The notes below the pieces were generated by a model that was not told the origin of the DNA, did no database searches, and saw only the letters and a list, made by a program, of their open reading frames with translations. From Hymenobacter terrenus (GTDB lineage Bacteria > Bacteroidota > Bacteroidia > Cytophagales > Hymenobacteraceae), in contig NZ_LATM01000003.1 of the NCBI RefSeq assembly GCF_000972495.1, positions 327,367-391,366 on the forward strand: 64,000 bases of DNA, in the 5' to 3' direction. Shown here in pieces: positions 52,728 through 61,377 of the stretch. A program made the position numbers and the translations under genes. How positions within the stretch are numbered: position 1 is the first letter of the stretch; every line of letters starts with the position of its first letter.

Positions 52728-53385
52728 GCGCCGTTGTAGTAGTTCTCGTCGCCCCAGGTGCGGTTGCAGCGCCCTTGGGCGTCGTACTCGTAGTAGAAGG
52801 AGGTGCCGGTGGCGAAGGTCTTCTGCACCAGCCGGTGCCCCGCGTAGCCAAAGCGCCTGACGTGCCCCTCCGCGTTGGGGGATTGGCTGGCTCCGAGCAG
52901 GGCCAAGAGGGGTAAAAAGTTATGGACTATTTTGACGAAAGTGAAAAATAGTCCACAACTTATGGCGAAAAAGTGTGGACTATTTCTGCGAAAGTGAAAA
53001 ATAGTACACATATTGCAGGCATGGAAGTGGGAGCAGCTACGATTGGGTACCACGTTTGCATCCGGCCCTGATAGCGGAAGGGCAGCCGTACGGCTGGCAC
53101 TGGCCTTAGCGCACCTGCCCGTAGCTGTCGAGGTGAGCCTGCCACGTCTTGGTCCCGGTCCGTAGAGTTCGAGCGGGGTACTCAGGTGGTCGGCCACGAC
53201 GCTATAGGCGCCCTGGGCCGTGAGCTTGGCGGTGGGCGCAAAGCTGGTTTCTTCAAAAAGCCAAGTGGCTAAATTATCCGCACTACCCGCGCCGGGGCCT
53301 ATTTCCAGCTTGGTCCACTCGTGCAAGGGCATGTCGCCGTCCCAGACCCAGCGCGTGACCCGGCCCCGGTAGCGCCCACGGCTAT
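52728..53385 (-). pseudogene. decayed and rearranged Rhs fragments
   Basis: Two separate Rhs pieces remain. 53385 to ~53066 encodes the distal core (RGRVTRWVWDGDMPLHEW, then KLEIGPGAGSADNLATWLFEE, AYSVVADHLSTPLELY) and loses frame before the conserved CPFRYQG. 52885-52728 is an ~150-bp near-copy of 58944-58797 (HVRRFGYAGHRLVQKTFATG; YEYDAQGRCNRTWGDENYYN), which in the intact gene lies far upstream of the core. Between them is an AT-rich insert with a 33-nt repeat pair. The order is therefore scrambled and no toxin end is left. Confidence 0.75.
52923..53008. repeat. pair of 33-nt direct repeats with inverted ends
   Basis: TGGACTATTT...GAAAGTGAAAAATAGTcCA occurs at 52923-52955 and 52976-53008, 53 nt apart, with differences only at about five positions. 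Each copy begins TGGACTATT and ends AATAGTCCA or AATAGTACA, so each is also an inverted repeat. They lie inside the decayed Rhs fragment. Confidence 0.7.
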
Positions 53386-53392
53386 TTGCTTC

Positions 53393-53830
53393 TTACTTGA
53401 TAAATAAATCATACGAGTACTCTTCGTCCATGAGAGCTTTTAGATAATTGCCCAAGATATCAGCCAAGAAAAAGTCCTTGCTACGTGATTGCATTAGATA
53501 ATTGTTGATAAAATCTTTAAAGTCTACTATTGAAATAAGAAACCAAAATTTCCAAAAATCTCCAGCTGGTTTAAAAAATACTTTTGATCCACTAGGTTCG
53601 CTTAATAAATCGATTACCCACTGTGATAGTTCGTCAGTGGAACAGTCATGCGCTAGCCTCGCGGTTGGGACAGAAGAAATTTTGATTACCTCATCGACCA
53701 TAGACTGAATTGATTTAGGGAGTTCATCAATAGAAACTACCTTTTCCACCTGTACGCCCGTGAAGGTTTTTCCATACCTGATTGCTTCTAGGTATTGGCG
53801 TCTTTCGTATATCAAATCTTTTCTAAGCAT
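53393..53830 (-). CDS. candidate immunity protein for the orphan Rhs toxin
   Basis: A 145-aa AT-rich gene, 48 bp after the stop of the orphan Rhs toxin end and on the same strand, the standard place for an immunity gene. The protein is soluble with an acidic C-terminus (FKDFINNYLMQSRSKDFFLADILGNYLKALMDEEY). I recognise no family. Immunity to the HNH-like toxin is inferred from position. The next DNA downstream is the decayed Rhs core, beginning 8 bp after the stop. Confidence 0.65.
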   Translation of the reverse strand: MLRKDLIYERRQYLEAIRYGKTFTGVQVEKVVSIDELPKSIQSMVDEVIKISSVPTARLAHDCSTDELSQWVIDLLSEPSGSKVFFKPAGDFWKFWFLISIVDFKDFINNYLMQSRSKDFFLADILGNYLKALMDEEYSYDLFIK

Positions 53831-53878
53831 GACTGTTTGTTAACCAGAGTAGAGTTGAACAATAAGCACAAAATCTCC

Positions 53879-55657
53879 TTACTTGTAATCTATGTGGTGG
53901 TCACCGTCTGAATTTGGATCTGGGTTATCTATTTTTCGATACCTCTCTGCTTTGAAATCATACGTCATAGACTTTGCATTATCTTTTGGCATGCCTGCAT
54001 GTGTGTGTGGACCTCTGGGGTCATTTGTGTGTTCTACTACCACGCGCTTTTCACCCTGTGCGTTTCTGTATTCATAGAATCTACCATGTTCAGTTGGGTT
54101 CTCGGAGTAATTGTAATTTTTCATACCGCGGCGCATCACATTATTACCGACTTCCCATTGTGTCTCGGGTTGTTGAGACCGGGGAATACCTGCCCTATCT
54201 TTCGCTAAATTCAATGCTTGACGCCGGTTAGGTTTTGAGCAAGCAAGGCCATAAGCATCAATCCAGCTTGTTGGATTATCTACGTAAGCATACAGTACAT
54301 TTCCACCTGCTAATCGAATAGGGTCCTGACTAATATACTGCCCCGTCTCGGGGTCGTAGTAGCGAAAGCGGTTGTAGTAGAGGCCGGTTTCGACATCCTC
54401 ATATTGGCCTTGGTAGCGGAAAGGGCAATCCTGGGGCTTGCCTTGTCCCTGGCGCACGGCGCCGTAGCTGTCGAGCTGGGCTTGCCAGGTTTTGGTGCCT
54501 TGGCTATCGTAGAGTTCGAGCGGGGTACCCAGGTGGTCAGCCACCACGCTGTAGGCGCTTTGAGCCGTGAGCTTGGCGGCGGGGGCAAAGCTGTTCTCCT
54601 CAAAGAGCCAGGTGGCTACATTCTCCGCCTGCCCCGCGCCGGGGCCTAGTTCCAGTTCGCTCCATTCGTGCAGGGGCACGTCGCCGTCCCACACCCAGCG
54701 GGTCACCCGGCCCCAGTAGCGCTTGCGCACCCGCCGGCCCAGCGCATCATAGGCAAACGTGACGGCGTAGCCGCTGGGCAGCGTGACGCTACTGAGCTGG
54801 CCGGCCCCGTCCCAGGCGTAGCGCCACGTCTGCCCGGCCCGGGTGGTCTTGCTGGTGCGGTTGCCTTCGGCGTCGTAGCGGTACGTGGTGCCACCGGCCT
54901 GGCGCAGCTGTCCGCCGGGGGCGTACTGGCGGTCATCGAGCGTGGGGGAGCGGAAGAGGTTGCCCACGGCGTCGGCCAGGCGCAGGTCCTGGCTGCCATC
55001 GGCGTAGCGGGCGCCGGTGAGCGCTCCAAGGGCGTCGTAGGTGTAGCGGGTGGTGCCGGTTAGGCTGTCCTCAATGGCGGTGAGCTGGTCGGCACCCTGC
55101 CACTGGTAGCGGCGCTGGCGCACGGGCTGCGCGCCCACGTCTACACGCTGGCTGGTGGGGCGGCCGGCCGCGTCGTGCTGCCAGTCCAGGCGCAGGCCCC
55201 CGCTGAGCTGGCGCTGCACTTCCAGCCCCCGGGCATCGTGCACGAGCTGGGCCTGCCAGCGCTCGCCGGCTTGCATGCCCGCCAGGTGGCCTATGGCGTC
55301 GTGCTGCCAGGCGAAGGCGGCGCCCAGCGAGGAGTGCAGGCCCGTGCGCTGGCCCCGGGCATCGTAAGCATAGTCAATGGTGTGCGTCCCCTGCTGCTCC
55401 CGCACCACCCGGCCCAGGGCGTCGCGCTCGAAGCGCACGCTGGTGGTGGGCGTGTGGGCTTCAAGCAGTGCGCCGGCCGCGTCGTAGGCGTAGGTGAGGG
55501 GGGCCTCGTCGTCATGGGCCACGGCGGCCACGCGTCCGCCCGCGTCGTAGCCGTAGGTGGTGGTGCGCCCGGCGGGCCGGTGCACGGTGCTTACCCGCCC
55601 GGCCGCGTCGCGCTCGTAGCGGCGAGTCAGGCCGTCAGCCCCGCGCATGGCCACCAC
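53879..55657 (-). pseudogene. orphan Rhs distal half with HNH-type toxin end
   Basis: A 592-aa open frame without the Rhs N-terminal half (no DUF4280, no DUF6531). It begins within a YD repeat that aligns with residue ~838 of the intact Rhs. It runs through the core (HLGTPLELYD; CPFRYQGQYEDVETGLYYNR; SQDPIRLAGG) to a 120-aa variable end after IDAYGLA. That end has AKDRAGIPRSQQPE, VVVEHTNDPRGPHTHAG and a final HHIDYK, which fits HNH/endonuclease VII-type toxins of the EHHH kind. The core is GC-rich; the toxin end and its immunity gene are AT-rich. A GTG at 55657 could serve as start, but the piece is most simply a displaced tip kept as a recombination reserve. Confidence 0.75.
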
Positions 55658-55701
55658 CTGATCGAGGCATTCCTAACAGCGCTGCCCCTGCTGGACCATC
55701 C

Positions 55702-56148
55702 TTATTCCACTTCAAAAAACCAAAATAGAAAAGAATTTAAACTACCCCATTGCGGTTGGAATTGATTAGCGATAAGCTCATTTATTTCAAGCTCGCTAAC
55801 TAAACTAACCGAATCAGTCAGGTAGTTATAAATAAAGATTTTCTCACCTTCAAAAGAACTGAGAGGAATGTAGTTTCTTGGTAATACGCCCCAAGGTCTT
55901 CTCTCCCATAAGTTCTTTAGCAATAACTCGTAATCATAAGTATTGATGAACGACCAGCATATGTGGAATACCTGGTATGACCTGCCAGAAAAACTTATCT
56001 CATCGTAGGTGAGAAAAAAATCAGCCACATTTGAACTAATAGGAATGCCTAGCTTCGTCAATACGTCAATATAATTCTGACGCCCCGTTTCGCTTAGTCT
56101 TGGAATCCCTCTTGAATCGAGGTAATTTTTGATTTTTTCGTCAATCAT
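55702..56148 (-). CDS. SUKH-like (SMI1/KNR4) immunity protein
   Basis: ATG at 56148 overlaps the Rhs stop codon in TGATG, so toxin and immunity gene are translationally coupled. The 148-aa protein has the order expected of SUKH proteins: an N-terminal helix pair, LGIPISSNVADFFLTYDEISF, then LPRNYIPLSSFEGEKIFIYNYLTDSVSLVSE. SUKH proteins neutralise many nuclease toxins, including HNH types. The gene is AT-rich like the toxin end it accompanies. The family call is moderate; the immunity role is well supported by position. Confidence 0.75.
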   Translation of the reverse strand: MIDEKIKNYLDSRGIPRLSETGRQNYIDVLTKLGIPISSNVADFFLTYDEISFSGRSYQVFHICWSFINTYDYELLLKNLWERRPWGVLPRNYIPLSSFEGEKIFIYNYLTDSVSLVSELEINELIANQFQPQWGSLNSFLFWFFEVE

Positions 56149-59100
56149 CAGCAAGGCCTTGTTAAGTTGTTTCTAGTATTTACTTCTTGTTCAGCACGCC
56201 ACTTCCAATAGGCATCTCTATCAGTATTAAACGGCGAATGGTCCACTGGGTCAAAAGGGTGCTTGCCGGGCAGGTGAGGATGCAATGCATTCGTATAACG
56301 GTATCCCTCATGAGTAGCAGCCGACAATTCAAATAGAGGACCGTGCGCCTGCTGATTAGAGTGATGAAGATTTATTTGACTGTATCGCCCATTCTTGACA
56401 ACAAAAGGCGACCTTCCACTTTGAGCAAGTTCAAGATTGGTTCTAACGCCATCTGCTGTGTTAACTGGCAAATCCCAATTTATCGGTTGTTGATAAACAG
56501 TATAATTATACCCCGTTCCACTGCTAGGTGCCGTCCAAGGCACTGGTGAAAATCCTGCAAGGCCAAGTATATCTATACAACTGTTAGGGTCATCAACATA
56601 CGAGTAAAGCTTCATTCCCCCAGCCAGTCTGATGGGGTCTTGACTGATATATCGTCCTACTTCTGGGTCGTAGTAACGGAAACGGTTGTAGTATAAACCG
56701 GTTTCAACATCTTCGTATTGCCCCTGATAGCGGAAGGGGCAATCCTGTGGCTTCCCTTTCCCCTGCCGCACCTGCCCATAACTGTCCAATTGCATCTCCC
56801 AGGTTACACTCCCGCTCTGGTTGTACATTGCCAGCGGAGTACCTAAATGGTCAACAACCACGCTGTAATTACCTCGGGGTGTAAGTTTTGCTATCGGAGT
56901 AAAACTATTTTCCTCAAATAGCCATGTGGTCAAATTATCAATGCTGCTGGCCCCTGGGCCTATCTCAAGTTCCGTCCATTCATGTAATGGTACATCTCCA
57001 TTCCAAATCCATTTTGTTACCCGTCCCCGATAATGTTTGCTCAACCGTCGTCCAAACGCATCATATTCAAACAGGACTGTGTAACCGTTTGGCAAAATGA
57101 CAGAAGCTAAATGACCTGCACCATTCCAAGCATACCGCCATACTTGGCCCGTTCTATTCGTCTTCAGTATAAGGTTACCTTCACCATCGTACCGGTAGCG
57201 TGTGCCATTAGCTTCTCGTAATTGACCGCCTTTTGTATAGAGGCGGTCATCACACGTTGGCGAACGAAATAGATTACCTACTAAATCGGTGAAACGTGAT
57301 TCGTGTTGGCCGTCGGCAAAAACAGTCGCCACGAGAGTCCCTGAAAGATCATACTTATAGTGGGTAGAACCGCTAACGTTATCTTCGATAGCAACGAGTC
57401 GGTCAGCTCCTTCCCATTGGTAACGCCACCACCGGTCACCACTGGCTGCTGTCACACGCTGGCTTACTGGCCGTCCAGATGTATCGAGTTGCCAACTGGC
57501 ATTTATGCCACTTAATCGACGCTGCACTTCTAGGCCACCGGCGTTGCGCAAAAAATCAGCTTGCCATGAATCAGATAACATGGTATCAACTTTTCCAAGC
57601 GCGTCGTACCTCAAATCTAAACATGCATCGAGAGAAGAGCGCAAACTCGTGCGTTGGCTGCGAGCATCATACCGTTGTTCAATAAAATGAGAGCCTTGTG
57701 TTTCCCGTATTATTCGGCCTAGCTCGTCGCGTTGTAAGGTTATAACAGCCGAGGAGTTACGAGCTTCTACTAGTGCCCCGTTGGCGTCGTATAAATAACT
57801 CTCCTGCGCCCCATCGCTGTAATGGACAGAGCGGACGCGGCCCGCGCTATCGTAAACGTAGGTCGTACTTCGGTCCTCGGGTCGATAAATTGTGCTTATA
57901 CGTCCGCTGGCATCATGTTCGTAGCGTCGTACCAGTCCATCAAAACCCTGCTCTTCTATTACTCTACCCGTTTGATCCAACTTAAAATCATACTGTTGAC
58001 CAGCTTCATTGGTTATACCAACTAGTCGCCCTTCGCGGTCGTAGCTAAAGCGCACTTCCTGTCCGGCCTGCCGCCGCCGGGCCAGGCGGTTGACGGCCGT
58101 GTAGGCAAACGTAACTTCCTGCTGGCCGTCGTGGGCGCGGATGACGTTGCCTTCGCCGTCGTAGGTGAGGCGGGTTTGGCGGCCGTCGGCCCCGCGCACG
58201 GCCACGACCTGACCGAGACGGTCGTAGTGGCGCTGCTCCTGCTGGCCCAGCGCGTCGGTGCTGGTCACCAGCCGGCCCAGCGCGTCGTAGCGGCGGGAGC
58301 GAAGGCTGTTGTCGGGGGCGACGAGGTGGGCCAGGTTGTGTTGCGGGTCGTAGCGCAGGCGCGTGGTGTGGCCCAGCGCATCGCGCACTTCCAGTAGCCG
58401 GCCCTGCGCGTCGTACTGGTAGCGGGTGCGGGCCCCGGTCGGGTCGCGGCGCTCCGTCAGCTCGCCGCGCTCGTCGTAGTGCCACTGCCAGGGGTGGCCA
58501 GTGGCGTCGGTGGCCTGGGCGGGCTGGTCGTGCTGGTTGTACTGAGTGTGGACGGTGGCCCCGTCGGGGTGGGTGACGCTGGTGCAGTTGCCGCGGGCGT
58601 CGTAGGCGTAGGTGGTGGTGTGGCCCAGCGCGTCCTGCTCGGCTTCGAGCTCGAGGAACTGGTTGTAGCGCCAGTGGTGGGCGTGGCCCAGGGCGTTGAG
58701 GTGGGTGGTGACCAGGCCCTGCTCGTGGTGGTAGACGTCCACAGCCACCGGGTCGTCGGTGTAGACCGTCGTGTGGTTGGGTTCATACACCAGCCGGCCG
58801 TTGTAGTAGTTCTCGTCGCCCCAGGTACGGGTGCAGCGCCCTTGGGCGTCGTATTCGTAGTAGAAGGAGGTGCCGGTGGCGAAGGTCTTCTGCACCAGCC
58901 GGTGCCCCGCGTAGCCAAAGCGCCGGACGTGTCCCTCCGCGTCCGTCACGCTGGTCATGTGGCCGTGCTCGTCGTAGGCGTACCGCACGGCGGGGAAGGT
59001 GCCGGGCGTGCCGTCGGGGTGGGGCAGGTCCAGGGCCAGGAGGCGGCCGGCCGCGTCGGTGCGCACGCCAACGGTGCGCCCCACGCTGTCGGTGATGCCC

Positions 59101-60470
59101 GCCAGTGCGCCGCTGGCCGCGTAGGTAAACGTCAGCGCGTGCCCGTAGCCGTCCTCGATGGCCGTCAGGTGGTACTGGCCGGCCTTGCTCGAAGACGGTG
59201 CGAAATGATAGGTGCGCCGCTCCCGCACACTGTACACGGCGTAGCCGTCGGAGCCGTCGGGGGCGGGGCGCAGCTCCAGCTGGCGCGCCCGGTAGTAGCC
59301 GCACTGGCCGTTGTCGGGGCCGGGAGCATCGAACACGGCCAGGCGCCCATCGCCCAGGCGCAGGGACACGGTGCCCGTTTCGGCATCAGGCCACAGGGCT
59401 TGGTCGTAGGCGTGGTGCCAGCCGTAGCCCAGCGGCCCCCGGCGCTCCGAAGTGGAGTAGAACGTGCGCTCCCACACCAGTGGCACGGGGCCGGGCAGCA
59501 CGAAGTCGACCGAGGTGAAGAACATGGCCCCGCTGGCGTAGTCGATGGGCTCCTTGCCCGCCGTACAGCGCCGGGGTTCCGGCCCCCTAGTTGCTTCCAG
59601 CTCCTTCACCCCCCGCACCTGCCCCTCCACGAGCCGGCCACCCAGCAGCACCACGACGTCACCCAGCAGCACCAAGCCGTTTTTCAGCGTGGGCTGTTTG
59701 TAGAAGGCAAAGGCATCGGCGGCGGTGGCCACGCCAAAAGCGGCGCCCGAAGCTCCGAGAAAAAAGGCCGCCCCGGCTCCTCCAACAGCGGCCGCTGCCG
59801 CCCCCACACCACCAATCAACGCTCCAAACATGGCCCCTTCGGCGGCCCCCTCGGCCGCTCCCCGTGCCCCATCGCGCGCGTAGCCTTCGATGCCGCCGGC
59901 CACGGTGCCGACTGTCGCGCCCACGAAAGCCCCCGCGGCCGCGGCCTCGCCGGCCACTAGCAGAATCGGACCTAGTGCCGCTCCTCCGGTGGCTACCACT
60001 GCCACCCCGGCCACCAGGATGGCCGCCCCCAGCAAAAGCGCCGCCCCAAGTTTGGCCCGCTCCGATATCCCGTGCGCGGCGGCAGCTTGCTCGGCATTAT
60101 CGGCATCCGTGGCGGCCTGCATGGCCTGCGTGACGGCGGCCCGCGTGAAGAAAATATCAATCTTGCCGCCCACCGTGCAAGGCAGAAAAGAATTGTCGAG
60201 CAAGGGGTTCTGCGGAATGCCCCCGGCATCAATTTGCAGGGCGCCCATCAGCGTATTCTGCCAGCGTACCGTGAGCGGTACGCAGGGCGAGTGGGTGATG
60301 GCGCACATCCCAAACGAGGTGACGTTGACCATCGGCAGGGCGTCGCCTTCCACGGCCCACTTTTCGTCGTACAGGTCGGGCCCCGGCCGCATAACCTTCA
60401 GCTGGCAAGGCGTCACGCCCTTGTCGCAGCGCAAAAAGACATTGGCGGGTACATATTTCTGCTCGCTCAT
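56148..60470 (-). CDS. Rhs-family T6SS effector with DUF4280 head and LHH-type nuclease end
   Basis: A 1440-aa toxin. Residues 1-115 are a DUF4280 (PAAR-like) spike tip that should cap VgrG (VFLRCDKGVTPCQLKVM; NSFLPCTVGGKIDIF). Residues ~140-275 are Ala/Gly-rich hydrophobic segments, as in Rhs effectors that insert their toxin through a membrane. DUF6531 (~295-375), YD repeats (~380-1210) and the Rhs core (PFRYQGQYEDVETGLYYNRF; SQDPIRLAGG, ~1240-1285) follow. After DILGLA (~1302) comes the toxin: INLHHSNQQAHGPLFEL ... YWKWRAEQE, matching the LHH branch of HNH nucleases. DNA upstream of ~58030 is GC-rich and downstream AT-rich, so the distal ~620 residues look imported. Confidence 0.92.
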   Translation of the reverse strand: MSEQKYVPANVFLRCDKGVTPCQLKVMRPGPDLYDEKWAVEGDALPMVNVTSFGMCAITHSPCVPLTVRWQNTLMGALQIDAGGIPQNPLLDNSFLPCTVGGKIDIFFTRAAVTQAMQAATDADNAEQAAAAHGISERAKLGAALLLGAAILVAGVAVVATGGAALGPILLVAGEAAAAGAFVGATVGTVAGGIEGYARDGARGAAEGAAEGAMFGALIGGVGAAAAAVGGAGAAFFLGASGAAFGVATAADAFAFYKQPTLKNGLVLLGDVVVLLGGRLVEGQVRGVKELEATRGPEPRRCTAGKEPIDYASGAMFFTSVDFVLPGPVPLVWERTFYSTSERRGPLGYGWHHAYDQALWPDAETGTVSLRLGDGRLAVFDAPGPDNGQCGYYRARQLELRPAPDGSDGYAVYSVRERRTYHFAPSSSKAGQYHLTAIEDGYGHALTFTYAASGALAGITDSVGRTVGVRTDAAGRLLALDLPHPDGTPGTFPAVRYAYDEHGHMTSVTDAEGHVRRFGYAGHRLVQKTFATGTSFYYEYDAQGRCTRTWGDENYYNGRLVYEPNHTTVYTDDPVAVDVYHHEQGLVTTHLNALGHAHHWRYNQFLELEAEQDALGHTTTYAYDARGNCTSVTHPDGATVHTQYNQHDQPAQATDATGHPWQWHYDERGELTERRDPTGARTRYQYDAQGRLLEVRDALGHTTRLRYDPQHNLAHLVAPDNSLRSRRYDALGRLVTSTDALGQQEQRHYDRLGQVVAVRGADGRQTRLTYDGEGNVIRAHDGQQEVTFAYTAVNRLARRRQAGQEVRFSYDREGRLVGITNEAGQQYDFKLDQTGRVIEEQGFDGLVRRYEHDASGRISTIYRPEDRSTTYVYDSAGRVRSVHYSDGAQESYLYDANGALVEARNSSAVITLQRDELGRIIRETQGSHFIEQRYDARSQRTSLRSSLDACLDLRYDALGKVDTMLSDSWQADFLRNAGGLEVQRRLSGINASWQLDTSGRPVSQRVTAASGDRWWRYQWEGADRLVAIEDNVSGSTHYKYDLSGTLVATVFADGQHESRFTDLVGNLFRSPTCDDRLYTKGGQLREANGTRYRYDGEGNLILKTNRTGQVWRYAWNGAGHLASVILPNGYTVLFEYDAFGRRLSKHYRGRVTKWIWNGDVPLHEWTELEIGPGASSIDNLTTWLFEENSFTPIAKLTPRGNYSVVVDHLGTPLAMYNQSGSVTWEMQLDSYGQVRQGKGKPQDCPFRYQGQYEDVETGLYYNRFRYYDPEVGRYISQDPIRLAGGMKLYSYVDDPNSCIDILGLAGFSPVPWTAPSSGTGYNYTVYQQPINWDLPVNTADGVRTNLELAQSGRSPFVVKNGRYSQINLHHSNQQAHGPLFELSAATHEGYRYTNALHPHLPGKHPFDPVDHSPFNTDRDAYWKWRAEQEVNTRNNLTRPC

Positions 60471-61324
60471 GCGGTCGGGGGCTGGGGAAATACGTCGTGC
60501 GTGATGCGGTTGAGGTAAACGCCGGGCACCTCGGCGGCGAGCTGTTGCTGCGAGCGGAGCAGCTCCCCCGTCCGGGCCGCCAGCAAATGGTTGGCGCGGT
60601 GCGTGAGCGTCAGGTCCACCGGAAACTTATAGTCATCGACGATGCTGCGCATCAGGCGCCGGAAATCTGTTGCCGCGAAGGATTCCGCATCCAGGCTAGC
60701 CGTGGCCGTCACCTGTACGGCATCCTGAAACGCAGTTTCCTCGGTCGGCTGGGCTGTCGTGGCCACGGTCAGGGGCAAGTCGATGTCGTGAAAAAAGCCA
60801 CTGATTTGCTGCCGGGAATGCACCGGCTCTTTCGCGTAGGCCTGCCCGTATACTTTCGGCAGTAGCGCGCCATACAAGCCCTTGTTGCGCAGATTTGGGG
60901 CCATGCTGTCCGGCACGGCCAGCTGCTGCTCAAAGGCGTCGAGGTAGGGCCGGACGGTAGGCTCGGCCGCGTATTTAGCCTGCACGGCTTTGCGCATGGC
61001 TTGCCAGGCGCGCAGCACCTCGGGCTGGTTTTCCACGCGCAACAGCTGCCCGTGCAGGTCCGTTTGCAGCACCAGCCGGCGGGTGGCCTGGTTCAGGTCG
61101 GCCGTCACGCGGCTGAACAAATCGGTTGCTTGCTGAATGGCGTGCACCACGTCGATTTGCAGCAGGTAGCCGCGCTCATTGTTGCCCAACACCGTCTGCT
61201 CCACCACGTAGAGCAGCTCGTTTTCGAACTTCATCGCGCCCACCTGCACGGCCGTGGTCGTCCGCACCTGGTAGCGCCGGGGCTGGCCAAAAGCGGTTAA
61301 GTGAAGGACAAGACCAGGGTTCAT
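60467..61324 (-). CDS. 285-aa linker/adaptor protein between VgrG and Rhs
   Basis: The stop overlaps the Rhs start by four bases (ATGA), and the gene follows VgrG by 53 bp, so it belongs to the vgrG-rhs operon. The soluble protein starts with a beta-rich segment (VLHLTAFGQPRRYQVRTTTAVQVG) and then is mostly helical (NLRNKGLYGALLPKVYGQAY; ISGFFHDIDLPLTVATT). I know no family for it. By place it could load the Rhs effector on VgrG, as EagR/DUF1795 or DUF4123 adaptors do elsewhere, but it resembles neither. Confidence 0.8.
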   Translation of the reverse strand: MNPGLVLHLTAFGQPRRYQVRTTTAVQVGAMKFENELLYVVEQTVLGNNERGYLLQIDVVHAIQQATDLFSRVTADLNQATRRLVLQTDLHGQLLRVENQPEVLRAWQAMRKAVQAKYAAEPTVRPYLDAFEQQLAVPDSMAPNLRNKGLYGALLPKVYGQAYAKEPVHSRQQISGFFHDIDLPLTVATTAQPTEETAFQDAVQVTATASLDAESFAATDFRRLMRSIVDDYKFPVDLTLTHRANHLLAARTGELLRSQQQLAAEVPGVYLNRITHDVFPQPPTA

Positions 61325-61377
61325 GAGCTGGGTAGAGCGGGCGACAAAAGCAGCAAAGAAAGGGAGTCGTCGCGTAA

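Noticed and set aside
52923..53008. Possible CRISPR array (two 33-nt repeats, 20-nt spacer)
   Set aside because: Only two copies, a short spacer, mismatched repeats with inverted ends, and no cas gene nearby.
58479..59960. 493-aa plus-strand frame antisense to Rhs
   Set aside because: Val/Gly-rich shadow typical of the reverse strand of GC-rich YD repeats; no motifs.
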